In this document: in pieces, positions 47,205-58,464 of the stretch
How positions within the stretch are numbered: the stretch's first letter is position 1
Layout: each line of letters begins with the position of its first letter
NCBI GenBank assembly: GCA_030762935.1
Contig: CM060886.1
Span: 34,457,509 to 34,521,508 of the forward strand
Origin: Hymenopus coronatus
Taxonomy: Eukaryota > Arthropoda > Insecta > Mantodea > Hymenopodidae
Length of the DNA: 64,000 bases
Direction of reading: 5' to 3'
The notes under the pieces: generated by a model
Told to the model about the DNA's origin: nothing
What the model saw: only the letters and a program-made list of their open reading frames with translations
Databases searched by the model: none
Translations under genes and position numbers: made by a program

Positions 47205-47755
47205 TACTCTCTCTAAATGTAGTGTGTGCATAGTATTGGTACTGTATTCCATCCAAAATCGATGTCGAAATTTCACCGAAAATATATGTTTTTAGCTACC
47301 CTGAGTCCAAAAAAAACATTGTATGTGACAGATAGTTCAAAAATGTAAATAACAAACTTGATATTTATGTTAGGCGTCTACTTAGGATGGACAGGAATAT
47401 TTAAAAAAAAACCAAAGTACCCTATGCTTCAAACTACCTTTTACATTAAATAATCTACAAAAATTTGTATTTCCTCAAAAATATCTAACGATTTAGATTA
47501 AAATATCGTATATTAAAGATAATTGCATGACAAATAAAATGGATATCTTGAATTTTCTGGGAATAGTCTCTGAAGTTCTCTTCATTCTGAATGTCGTTTG
47601 CACAACTGGTAAACTCTAAGAGAGAGACAAAAAAAGTTGGCTTATTAAAACAAAATTTGTCATGTGCATTTCTTATTGTGTAGTTAACCATTTGCTATGT
47701 TTTCCTTGTTATTGGTTTAAATTCTAAATTGCTTAAACTTTTCTGTCAAAAAGGT
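47205..47755 (+). mobile_element. FamA copy 25, diverged, lacking its hairpin end
   Basis: It starts ACTCTCTCTAAATGTAG and keeps CCATCCAAAATCGATG, TCTTGAATTTTCTGGGAATAG and TTCCTTGTTATTGG. It stops before a T-rich block, beyond which copy 26 runs in the opposite orientation. Confidence 0.75.
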
Positions 47756-47855
47756 CCTCGCTGGCGCACGTTTTTTTTTTTTGTTTTTTTTTTTTTGTTT
47801 TTTTTTTTGTTTTACTTCTGGCCATAGAAAGGAAACCGTAGTTCTGTGTCAATCG
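47756..47855. repeat. T-rich tract between opposed FamA copies
   Basis: T runs broken by single G (47,771-47,810) sit at the centre of the inverted pair formed by copies 25 and 26. Confidence 0.85.
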
Positions 47856-48436
47856 CGTTTCTTTGCGTGGCCAGGAGCTTACAAATTCCCGTATGATAAA
47901 AATTTAGTATTTTAAAACTGAAACCAAAAACAAGGGATATTTCAGAAATTTTAACTCCACGAAAAAATGTATATGGCATAAATATTGTGTTCTAACCAGA
48001 TCTAGGTTTTGTAAAGTAGGTTTTTGCCTATCTTTACGGCTTACCAGTTATGCAAAATTCAGCAAAATTCATTCAGAATAAAGATGTCTTCAGAGGCTAT
48101 TCTCAGAAAATAGAAGATAAACATCTTAATTTTCATGTAAATTTCTTTAATATATAGTATTATAATCAAAATCGTTAGCTATTTTTGAAAAAATTAATAT
48201 TTTCGAAATTTTTCGATATAAATTGTAGTTTGGGATGGAGGGATTTTTCTCAAAATCTTTGTGGAAGATACTAAACTTAAATACCAAGCTAGGTATTTTG
48301 CTAAAAAGGCTTATTTTTAAATTCAGAGGACCCTAAAACGTGAATTTATTGGGAAATCTTCATGTCAAATTTTTGGATGGAATGCAATACCTTCTCTGTA
48401 TGTTATGTACACATTAGGTGTAAAATAGAGTAAAGT
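47856..48436 (-). mobile_element. FamA copy 26, lacking its hairpin end, class 3
   Basis: From TTTCTTTGCGTGGCCAGGAG to the worn end GTGTAAAATAGAGTAAAG. The CA tract and surrounding ~80 bases are deleted near 48,302. Confidence 0.8.
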
Positions 48437-49089
48437 TTGTCCACGCTCACCTTTAGTTAAAAAGGGTTTGTTCAAACAAATATGGTCATAATGCCCAAGC
48501 AGCCTAGATAGTTTCATATGCTATTTTCTATTTCAATGATATATGTCTATACACCTGCGGTAGGTAAAGAAAACAACTCCAACAAGATTTGTGGAGATGC
48601 GGGGAGTAAGTATTAATGTGGTAATGCACATGAAATCTAATCTCTGCTTTTAGGACTTTATGACAATTGGTAATTAATTTTAAGTGTTGAATGTGTAAAC
48701 GATGATCTTATATCTTCGCTGACAATCTGCAAACTCTTTGAATCATCTTTATGTTTGCATTACATTCTTAAGCATGTAGCTTGTAGAACATATACGAGGA
48801 ACAAGCTACTTATAATGTGACGTTGAGTTACCATGGTGATAACTCTTGCAGACAACAGACAAGTTTTCAGCTAGAAAAGATTTGAATTACGGTTGACAAA
48901 GGTTACGAAAAGTTGTATTATTAAAGCATATCATCGCTATTAATTATTAAATATGTTCGCAGTAATGATTATTCCAGTAAAACTGTGAACAATCTAAGGT
49001 TTTAGGTTTATTTATCTGAAAATAATACTTTCTTCAAAATCGTTATTGAACAATATAATTAAGGCCATATAAAACCACCTCTTACGATT
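48437..49089. other. Unrecognised AT-rich sequence
   Basis: Nothing supported. Confidence 0.3.
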
Positions 49090-49475
49090 ATGTCATTATG
49101 TACATAGTGTAAAGACGAGGTATTGCATTTCACCCAAAAATTCAATACCGAGATTTAACCGGAAATACATGTTTTGGGTATCCCTGGCTCCAAAAAAAAG
49201 CATTTTCAGAAAAAGGTCCATGTGTGTGCATGTGTGTGCCTGTGGACAACATAGCTCAAAAACGAAAAGACTGTTGATTACCAAACTTGGTATTTAAGTT
49301 TGATATCTTCCAAGGATGCAACACGAAGATTTTCAATAAACTCCCCCCACCCCCAATTACCCTTTACATGGAATTTTTTTTTGAAAATTTTGATTTTCTC
49401 AAAAATGGCTCTAACGATTTAGATTAAAATGTCGTATACTAAAGATATTTACCTGAAAAAATGTATATCTTGAGG
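49090..49475 (+). mobile_element. FamA copy 27, palindromic half only
   Basis: Starts TCATTATGTACATAGTGTAAAG and is class 1-like through CCCTTTACATGG to ATGTATATCTTGAGG, where it breaks. Confidence 0.85.
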
Positions 49476-49522
49476 AAAGTACAGGTAGTATTAGAATATT
49501 TATTCCTGTAACAAGCTCCACA

Positions 49523-50275
49523 ACAAAAATATTTATTTGACAGATATTGCTTATTTTAAGGAGACTTACACGTCTTGTGCAGAACGTTTTATATCTCTTG
49601 CGGTTTACAAACTATGCAAAACTAATTCAAAATGAACAGGTTTTCAAGGGCTATTCCGGAAAGTTCAAGATACACATTTTATTTGTGTAATAAATGTCTA
49701 TTACACATAATATTTTAATCAAAATAGCTATCACTTTTGAGAAAATACAAATTTTCAATATATTTCTATGCAAAGTCCATTATGTGGGAGTGGGGACCTT
49801 TTCTTGAAAATCTTGGTGTCGCATCCTTGAAAAATCTTGATCTGAAATATTAAGTTTCGTATTTAACCGATTTTTTTTTAAGCTTAACATCCGTTAACCT
49901 GGTTGGTCATATCGGACAGTAAATGAAATTGGTGATAAGATGCTCAAATGACCTTGGGGTCCATGGAGCTTAAAGTTATTCGACATTCGTCTTCTCAGGA
50001 TAAGGGAAAACCCCGAAAAAACCTTATCCGTGTAACTTGACCTAAGCGAGATTCGAACTCACAACCTGTTGAATGTGAGGCAGACACGCTACCACCACAC
50101 TATCCGGCGGGTTCTTTTCTTTTTTGATGTGCGCTGTTCACAGACATACTCACGAGCCTTTTTATAAAAATGTTTTTTTTTTTTTTTGGATTCAGCGACT
50201 CTATTACCCGTGATATTTCGTATGAAATTCTTGAGTGAAATGAAACATGTACAATATGTGGAAATAAAAAGAGTC
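49523..50275 (-). mobile_element. FamA copy 28, diverged, split by an S3 SINE
   Basis: Body from CTCCACAACAAAAATATT, through TTCGTATTTAACCGATTTTT, break, then TTCTTTTTTGATGTG...CTCACGAGCCTTTTT and GTGAAATGAAACATG. The terminal palindrome is lost. Confidence 0.75.
49872..50113 (-). mobile_element. tRNA-derived SINE, type S3, copy c, inserted in FamA copy 28
   Basis: T run, AACCTGGTTGGTCATATCGG, TTCGACATTCGTCTTCTCAGG, GGGAAAACCCC, ACCTTATCCGTGTAACTTGA, B-box complement GAGATTCGAACTC and A-box side CTACCACCACACTATCC. It matches S3 copy a across its length in inverse and is complete. Confidence 0.9.
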
Positions 50276-50794
50276 TACACATAAAATACGATGAATGAAA
50301 AGAATAGACCAGAAAAGCTACGGAAATAAGACTATTTCGTTAGATGGATACAAATAATCGCAAGGCGGATTCGCTAAGAATGAAAGAAAAAATAATGTAT
50401 ATGTATTTGATACAAAAGCCTCATATTTTATCACAAAAATGTATTTATATTTTTGACAGTTTTAGTTAGAGCTTTATGATTTCCCGCCACAAATTAAAAG
50501 GTGAGTGCAATAAGTATTATCTGAATCAAACTATTTATATTTTTATTTATAGTTGTAATTGTTATTTTATTTACATGAATTGGAGCTCTAATAAAAGTAA
50601 CAATAAATTGATCCATAAAATATTTTTGTTTAATATGAAATTTATTTAATTGATATATCACTATAAGCAACTTAAAGTAATAGTCAAATTGGAATTCTGT
50701 TTGCTATTATGTATGTAGTTAATTGTATACATCCGCCACAGAAAAGCACGTCTTCCTTCTCTAAAGTATACCGAGGCACAGTCGTAACTAAGAT
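50276..50794. other. Unrecognised very AT-rich sequence
   Basis: Nothing supported. Confidence 0.3.
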
Positions 50795-51106
50795 ATAAGA
50801 GAAACTGTCGAGATTTCACCGGAAAATTTTCAAAATTTTGTTTTTCTCAAAAATGACTAGTGACTTAAATTAAAAGATATGTACATGACAAATAAAATAT
50901 ATATATTGAATTTTCTGGGAATATCCTCTGAAGACCTCTTCACTCAGGCTGAATTTTACTTAGCCGGTAAACCGTAAAAGATAGACAAGACATTTCTATA
51001 CAAAATTTTAAATCTTGTTAAAACACACATTATATGATATACCTAATTTTTTGTGGGGTTAACCGTTTTCGAGATATTCCTTCTTATTGGTTTCAATTTT
51101 AAACTA

Positions 51107-52111
51107 TAAGTCGGCCAAGGCGAGTACAGTACTACTCTGGGGGCGGAGAACCGGCAAACTAACATGTTGAAGTAATACGCCTTCACGCATGCGTAGTATT
51201 CAGTGACAGTGATGGAGCGCAAAGCGTGTTATAATGTCCCTAAGTTTGTGACGAAGAGGAGAAAGAAACTCAGAAAATACCTATTACAAATCCTACTGAG
51301 CTTGTCGCTTCTACTGGTTACGATAGGATATAGATATACAAGATCAGAAAGGAGGGCCGGCTTGAAGAAGGTGGGACGAGCAAAATTACATTACCTCACA
51401 AGATTGGTAAACCTCTTGCAACAAAGTCGTTTTGGACGGTATGGACGAGTGTCTCATTAGAAGAAAATATCAAGAGTATTATGAGGTTAAAAGGAAATCC
51501 CTATACTGCGAACATTTTTGAACTTTTGCAAGAAGGTAATTAATTTCTTTGGATATAAAGAAAAGCTTATAAAACATTGAAATTTAAAAATTGTAAAGAT
51601 AAATGGAGTTTTATGAGAGAACGCTCTGAACGTAGTGGCTCAAAGAGCATAATTTCATAGAATGCTATTGGGTCAATAACAGTAAATGACTGGGAAAAAC
51701 TCGGTTCAGAAGGTGAAAATGATTCAAGAAGCATGTTGAAATAGAGATGCACTAATGGAAGAAGAAATGGAAAGGGTAATAATCAATCCAGGATTCGACA
51801 GCAGAGCTAAATTGGGAGAAGAAACGGCCACTGGATCGGAGACCGACACGGTTAGGCAGATATCACGGAATAATGCCAAGCATGCGAGAAAGTGAAAGAA
51901 ATGTACAAATCTATAGCATTGTAATTGATTCAAGAATATATTTGATTGCTTATAATTGAATATATACACGATTTTAACACACACAAGGGAAATGCCATCA
52001 TGAACTATCGCTCGATATTTTCCAACTGGACTGAACGGCGAGCGGGGAAGTCATTGCATGTAAAAGTGGCGTTCTCCGGTACAGGACTGTACTCGCCTTG
52101 GCCGGCTTATA
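51107..52111. mobile_element. TIR DNA transposon (~1 kb) inserted into FamA copy 29
   Basis: Left end AGTCGGCCAAGGCGAGTACAGT (from about 51,109) and right end ACTGTACTCGCCTTGGCCGGCT form an inverted repeat, extending inwards with lower similarity to GGAGAAC on the left and GTTCTCC on the right. Both sides are flanked by TATA, a likely target duplication. The interior holds only broken frames. The superfamily is not recognised. Confidence 0.82.
51203..51460 (+). pseudogene. Open frame inside the 1-kb transposon
   Basis: An 85-codon frame with a basic start (VTKRRKKLRKYLLQ), a hydrophobic run (ILLSLSLLLVTIGY) and a basic end. It lies entirely between the transposon's TIRs and may be a leftover of the element's own coding region. 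No domain is recognised; chance is possible. Confidence 0.3.
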
Positions 52112-52408
52112 CTTACAGATCTCTCAAGCGGGAAGCGTTATTTTGTTTCATCTCCCTGTTGTAATACTCCTGGCTATTTAAAGAGAACCGATTGTTCAAT
52201 CGTTCAATAGGTAGGCATCAATTTGACTACCTCTTTAGCCTAGTGTATACCCTTATTTCTCTTCCGCTTAGAAGGAAGCAAGTAATAAGACCATTTCTGT
52301 TAAAGTTTATCCCGATTAACATGATGTAGATAAAAGATTAATCTTTTGCAAGCGGAGTGTGTTTGTATTACAGGTAGAGAAAGTATGTGAATGGAACCAT
52401 CAAAATTT

Positions 52409-53212
52409 TACTTTCTCTACCCCGGATGTACAATGTACATGATGGATAGAGAAGGTATTGTATTCCACCCAAAAGTTCGATACCGAGATTTCAATTGAAA
52501 TACATGTTTCAAAAACCCCTGAATCCAAAAAAAAACTTTTTCAGAAAAAGGTCTGTATGTGACTGTGGACAGCATAGCTCAAAAACGAAAACGGCGAAAT
52601 ACCAAACTTAGTATTTGAGTTTGGTATCTTCCAAGGATGCGACACGAAGATTTTTAAGCAAATTCCTCTACCCCTAGCTACCCTTTACATGGAACAATTT
52701 TCGAAAATTTTGTGTCTCTTAAAAATGACTTTAATGATTTAGAATAAAATACTGCATATTAAAGCCATTTCCATCACAAATAAAATGTATATCTTGAATT
52801 TTCTGGGAATAGCGTTTGATATATTCTGGATGAATTTTGCTGAATTTTGGATAACTAGTAAACCGTAAGAGATATACTCAACAAATATAGACCTAGTTAA
52901 AACACACAATTTATGTCTTATTCAGTTTTTTCTGGAGTTTACTGTTTTCAAGATATTTCTTGTTATTAGTTTTCAATTGTAAAGTTTCTCAGACAGGAAG
53001 TGTCAGTTTTTCTTTTGTTCTACTACTGGCCAAGCAAAGAAACATTTGACCATCACTTTAGCATAGTGCATTCCTTTAGTTCCTAAGTAATAAGAATACT
53101 CTGCTAATGTTTATCTCGATTAGTATTGAGTAGAAAGAAGAATAGTCTTTTGTAAGAAGTTTGTTGGTAGAGCAGCTAGAGAAAGTCATGTGAATGTAAC
53201 ACATCAGATATT
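52409..53212 (+). mobile_element. FamA copy 30, full length, mixed class 2
   Basis: Starts ACTTTCTCTACCCCGGATGTACAATGTACAT and ends CAGCTAGAGAAAGTCATGTGAATGTAACACATCAGA. Class 2 marker CTACTACTGGCCAAGCAAAG. It sits directly against copy 29 in the same orientation. Confidence 0.9.
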
Positions 53213-55399
53213 TTTTCTTACATGATGATACTGATAATGACTTACAAATGAGCGAAATATGATGTCGCTGAGCATTTGTACATCAAAATTAACCCCCAAT
53301 TTTGCATAAACTGCTTCCCTGCTACTTAAGTTTTTATTCAAAATAATTTTCTTTGAATGATTCATGGCACATAAAGGACGACCAACTCGTGAGAAGACAA
53401 GAAGCTTTGATATTTGAAAAAAAAACTCAACACGAAGTCCCTCAGGACATAAATTATCATCAACAGCGGCAGTCTGACATGGCGACTGACCGATACAAAA
53501 ACTGCCTACACGTCCGCCTCGTTAGAAAATGTTGAGAAACACACTGAGCCGTTCTATTTTAGCTTATCGTGTATCAATCACCTGTGATAGACTGGCTGCA
53601 TGTAACACCAATGTTGGAATCATGTTTCAGCAGGTTATATTAAACCACCTCCCTGGTCAATCCACTTTTCTTACTTCAGCCAATAAGAGGACTCCGATGT
53701 GAGTTATGTACCAATGGCCATGTCTGGTACTTAGCCAACTTACGTAAGTCTGGAAGAACAGGCTGATAAAGCCCTGAAAAGTATGTCAATACCCACTGAA
53801 TAGTATAACATTTTAGACAGTACATTGAGAAATTTTGAGTCAGAAGTAATCTGTTCTATCGTTCCTATAAAGGGTCACACAATTTCGTGCCAAAATATCT
53901 TCAGTAATTTTAAATTTAAGTCTTGCCCAGTAATTATTTGTTTCTATTACCCGTTCATTTACCCCTTCAAAATTATTTTTCTGTTCTAGTTATTAGCATT
54001 TTTAAAAAATAATTTAAACTATTTAGCACAGAAAAATATATTTTATTACTGGTATTAGTTATTTTCAAAATAATAGGTTAGCACTTTCCAGGCTTTCGTT
54101 ACATTACAACCGATCTTCCTGATCACTTTACTCGTTAAAACATAGCTATTGCAGCAAATGGAATACATGTTTCTTAGAATACTAAGTTGTCAAGTCTGTG
54201 CTTAAAACCTTCGTGAAAAGTATACGAAAATTGTGTGTATATTGAGAGTCTGATTATACACTAAATGTGGAATATTCAAAATAAACTTCATAGATAATTG
54301 TCTAGTAATTGTACCATTGTACATTTAGCAATTAAATTACAATTTGAAATTTTAAATATGTGAAAATTGTGATAACGTTTCATACCTGCATAAAAATGGA
54401 CAAAAATAAATTTTCAGTTTTTCTAAATACAGTGATAAGTACATAAACGTACCATAATTGATTAATTAATTATATGAATATAGCATCCAAAATTAAACTA
54501 TTCAGTGTAACTTCTATTTAATAACTGCTCAAAATGTTATTATAAATATGCAGTAGACCCACACTATATATTTTATGAATAAGCTACATCTCCGGATATA
54601 ATTTAAGCAAATAAGTAAACAAGTAACTCTTTTCCAAAGCTTCCTTTAGTAACCCCTTAATGCTGGTAATTTTAGTGCCCTTAGGTGAGCATATTGAAAA
54701 CTACGATGAGGTAAAAGAACATATTTTTCAGCTCTTTTATTTTTTTGTTTTTTTTTTTAGGGGCGAAATTTACTAAATGAAATCAAACTAAATTTTACAG
54801 CGAGGTTTTATCAAAGTTAACTATAAATACTTAGCAAAGTATATTTCTAATATGAATAATTATAAAGCTCTCCACATTTTATCTGAGCATAACAAATTTA
54901 CCTTATACATCAAAGTATTCATCTAAAAGTGATTGCTCGCATTGGTATTGTATTTCTGAAAAATAACTTCACATTAAATAATAAGTGTCAGTTACATTCA
55001 ACATTCACCAAAAACTGGAAATGAAAGTGAATGCGGTCTCTCCATTTATTCTTTTGTTTCCAATTAGAAATTTAAATTCTTTGTGAAGGAATTAATAATT
55101 TTGAGCAATATGGTTCAACTATTTCATTGGAAACAAGGAAGAATAAAATCATCAGCGAAGGAAAAAAAAATAAGTCACAAACTCTCTAATATGTTCCTTC
55201 AGATACAGTTAGTTATTCTTGGTTTATATAGGATAAAGTATTTCAGCAAACGAGACCACTATGAACATTATTTTTCATACAGTTATGAACGTTAAAAAAA
55301 TTAAAATATTCTTGTAGTAAGTACATTTGTCAGAGTGGTAGATTATCATCAATATAGTATATCTCAAAACGCAATAACCCTATTTTATTCAAAAACTTT
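53213..55399. other. Unrecognised AT-rich sequence
   Basis: About 2.2 kb with no FamA, SINE or coding signal that I can support. Confidence 0.3.
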
Positions 55400-55662
55400 G
55401 AAGTCCTTGTAGAGAAAACAAAACATAACATTTTCCATGTAAATACATCTTTAGCGTTATATTATTTAAAGACGCTGAATTAATACTTAAGTACTGATTC
55501 GACTTATGGTTTTGAGTTACGCCGTCCCCTCACACAAATACATGAAAGTGTTTTCTAAAAATATCCAATTTGTAGTCCGGGACACAAAGCGGATTGTCGA
55601 TTTTCGATAAAATTTCTACACAGACCTTTTTGGTAGAATCCAATTCTTTCTCCGCTTTCATA

Positions 55663-56339
55663 CTAGGATCGTTTTTTCTCAACCTCCGATAGGCTATAAA
55701 TAAAAACAAGTTCATAGAAAACAATTATGTTATTGTTAAACGTTTTGTACACTTATGGTTACTTTTCAGCATAATCACCGAAAAGATTGAGACATTTATC
55801 GTACCTGTGCACAAGCTTTGCAGTATCCGCTTCAAAAAATGTTGCAATGATTTCAAATGAGCATTGGCGTTGTTTTGAAGATCGTTGGTTTGAAAGTGCT
55901 GCACTCCTAGTCACGTCTTCAGTTCAGGGAAAAGGTGAAAGTCGTTGGGTGCCAATTGTACGGCGGATGATCGAAAATGTCCCATTGAAATTGTTCAAGA
56001 AGCCGATGGATTGTGCCAGCAGTGTGTGGATGAGGGTTGTCATGGATCAACACAATTCCTGAAGTCAGCATTCATCTTCGTTTGTTTTGAATGACAAATG
56101 TCGTAAAGTTCTAAGATCTTCAAAACAACGTCAATGCTCATTTGAAATCATTGGCGGCAACATTTTTTGAAGCGGGTATTGCAAAGCTTGTGCACAGGTA
56201 CGATAAATGTCTCAATCTTTTCTGTGATTATGTTTAAAAGCAACCATAAGTGTACAAAACTTTTATTAATAAAATAATTGTTTTCTATGAACTTGTCTTT
56301 TATTTAAAGCCTATCATAGGCTGGAAAATACGGCCCTCG
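55663..56339 (-). mobile_element. Snapback mariner derivative, copy 1
   Basis: About 677 bp, flanked by TA. The right end (CGGCCCTCG) and the left end (CTAGGATCG, worn) extend into inverted arms of about 220 bases: GATCTTCAAAACAACG at 56,115 runs as the inverted copy of the left arm from about 55,883. Real mariner elements have ~30-base ends, so the 3' part of the element has been copied in inverse onto its other end. The central ~230 bases hold a transposase remnant on the minus strand. Confidence 0.85.
55740..56110 (-). pseudogene. Mariner transposase remnant in snapback copy 1
   Basis: Minus-strand frames carry decayed parts of the catalytic region: sequence corresponding to a worn HDNARPH-type motif near 56,040, then the region before the last catalytic aspartate, and the C-terminal FFEAxxAKLVHRYDKCLN string. 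Stops and frameshifts interrupt it; it cannot encode an active enzyme. Confidence 0.75.
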
Positions 56340-56366
56340 TATTTAAGTTGTAGAGAAAGTATTAAA

Positions 56367-56935
56367 CGATAATAGCTATTAAAATTTGTCATTACTCTCG
56401 GGTACAACCTTTGTTTAAACGACTCCTGGATAAATTCATGGATAGAATTGATTTTTGAATAGACAATATTTAAATAAAGCCTGACGTCGGAACATAATGA
56501 CATTATTATTTTTAGGTGTAAGCTGCTATGTTGGATCCGTTATGCTCAGCTAAGTAATAAGATGCTATATCTCGCGGCAGATGTATGGAAATTCAAGGTC
56601 GTTGAGGAAATCTCAGCATATTTACAATAAATCACCTTTAAAGCTGACTTACCGCCCCGTTGTTAACCGCCTCTTTATCTGCTACAAATTTCCTTAGGCG
56701 AAATTCATTTCCCTGTAATGCAGCCGACAAATAGCGCTATATACATAATTTTATTGTTGTATGTTGTTGATGATAGCCTAGAGAAAATATTGGTTGTGAA
56801 CAAACATATGAATTTCATTCATTATAAATAGGCAGTTCAGTAGTTTAAGGGTAACACACATCCTCCTCACAAATTGATATATAGAAAACCAATAGTATCC
56901 TCGTTAGTTCTAAAGATTTCAAGATTCCAAATGCT
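56367..56935. other. Unrecognised sequence
   Basis: Nothing supported. Confidence 0.3.
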
Positions 56936-57665
56936 GTATGTATGTATTTATTTTCTGCAATTGGATACTGCCCGGTGGCAGAGTTAGATGTACAAAATTC
57001 ACTTACAATGATAATTTTAAGTTAAATTAAGAATAGTAATATATCTGACATATTAGTACAATAGTAACATGTTTTTTTTAAATGCCTAACTACTTATTAT
57101 TCAGTATAGCAATACTCATGTCATATTACCAGCATTTTTATAAACAGTTATTATGAAGCCTCAACATTAATACTATGCATTATTAACATTATATACATTA
57201 ATAATAATATAGAACAATACATTTTTTGATATATCCTTAATTACTTCATTGATATTTACTCAAATTAATTAACATTTATTCCCTTTAAATTAACCCTAAA
57301 CTTCTTTAATGTCAAAGGGTAACCCTGAAAGGCTGCTACAGGCAATTCATTCCATTCTTCAATGGTGCTATTAACAAAAGAAAATTTACCTACGTCGTTT
57401 CAGTACCTTTTATCCTTAATTTTATACAAATGATCTTTTCTGTAGAATGCTGGTTTCTAACGTCTTTCTAACGTCCACCCATGCATTTAAACCAGTATAA
57501 GCTTTGAATAGTGCGACTAACCTATGTGTTTTACGTCTAACTTTTAGCGGCTCCCATTTATTTTCTTCGCCTTTCGTAAGTCCAAAATATTTACCTCTCT
57601 TTATGAATTTCAGCGCCCGTTTCTGTATCTTTTCCAGCAGTTTGATTAACCCTTTGATTTGTGGA
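56936..57665 (-). mobile_element. Non-LTR retrotransposon (Jockey-like) 3' fragment with tail
   Basis: On the minus strand, the reverse transcriptase C-terminal region reads KIQKRALKFIK ... RRKTHRLVALFKAYTGLNAW ... DHLYKIKDKRY, then NDVGKFSFVNSTIEEWNELP, ending at a TAA near 57,269. One frameshift (near 57,460) and one internal stop break it. A 3' UTR of about 300 bases follows, ending in AATAAATACATACATACA at about 56,938, a tail style typical of this clade. It is a 5'-truncated, dead copy. The clade is assigned from motif order, not alignment. Confidence 0.82.
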
Positions 57666-57689
57666 ACTATGCATAGAACAATGAAAAAT

Positions 57690-58110
57690 AAAACAAGAAA
57701 GGAAACTCGGTTAAAGTTTTACAAACAATGGCGGTTTCTACATTTTATATGGAAGTGAGATATGGGTCACCACAAAACAAATGAAAAGCCGTTTACAAAG
57801 CGTAGAAATGAACTTTTTAAGGTAAGCAAAAGGATGTACAAAATTAGGTGAAATCCGGAATGAAGATATAAGAGCAGAACTTATTATAGAATCAATAAAT
57901 TCCAAAATTGAAAAATATCAAAATCAGTGGGTTCAGAGAATGGCAGATTCAAGACTGCCTAGGATTGCATTTGAATATGAACCAAAAGGAAGGAGAGATG
58001 CCGGTCAACCCAGAAAAAGATCGAGGGAACAACTGTGAGACGGAACGGACAATCTGCCCATACTGTGCAGTGAAGAAGAAGAGGAAGAGGAAGAAGTTAT
58101 TTCTACCCGG
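57690..58110 (+). mobile_element. Second non-LTR retrotransposon fragment, opposite orientation
   Basis: Plus-strand frames read TRKETRLKFYKQW, then after a frameshift FYILYGSEIWVTTKQMKSRL, SVEMNFLR, stop, AKGCTKLGEIRNEDIRAEL, NQWVQRMADSRLPRIAFEY and PKGRRDAGQPRKRSREQL, stop at 58,036. These are the ordered motifs of the C-terminal third of an insect endonuclease-reverse transcriptase (LYGSE.W, EM.FLR, RNEDIR, P.GRR..G.PRKR). It is a different LINE family from the adjacent minus-strand one, and is inactive. Confidence 0.85.
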
Positions 58111-58464
58111 ATATTAATCCTATATGAACGGAAATTCGCAACGTGTTTTCTTTCAAAGGTCTTTCGGTAGAACAGTTGCATCTATGCTTGTGAGTAGAAC
58201 ATAGTGAGTTTCCTTAGCAACCTACCCATTCCCATCCTGCTGGCCACACACAAGTTTCATAATGTGTATCTTAACGCTTTAATGTTCCTTCATTAATACC
58301 TATTGCTTGGATATTAAATTTTGCTAGAGGAAATTATGTTTTTATTTTTTATGTACACTTCATGCAAATGGTGCTTCAATATTTTTTGTTTATATTTGCT
58401 TACATATTGGATGAGGAATATATAATGGTTCATATAAATGTTGCTGTCAAGTCATATTTTTGTT
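58111..58464. other. Unrecognised sequence
   Basis: Nothing supported. Confidence 0.3.

Larger units (their letters stand above)
50795..52412 (+). mobile_element. FamA copy 29, split by a 1-kb transposon
   Basis: The left part (50,800-51,107) runs from GTCGAGATTTCACCGG, with an internal deletion, to TTGGTTTCAATTTTAAAC. The right part resumes at 52,111 (CTTACAGATCTCTCAAGCGGG) and ends at GTAGAGAAAGTATGTGAATGG. The two parts are adjacent in intact relatives such as copy 31. Confidence 0.8.
55400..56366 (-). mobile_element. FamA copy 35, old, split by a snapback mariner
   Basis: Worn similarity: TTTTGAGTTACGCCGTCC, CACACAAATACATG, GTGTTTTCTAAAAATATCC and GGTAGAATCCAATTCTTTCTC. The mariner interrupts it, and the FamA end motif GTAGAGAAAGT reappears right after it at about 56,350. 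Confidence 0.65.

Noticed and set aside
51724..51984. Minus-strand 86-codon frame in the 1-kb transposon
   Set aside because: No motif, and it overlaps non-coding interior sequence of the element.
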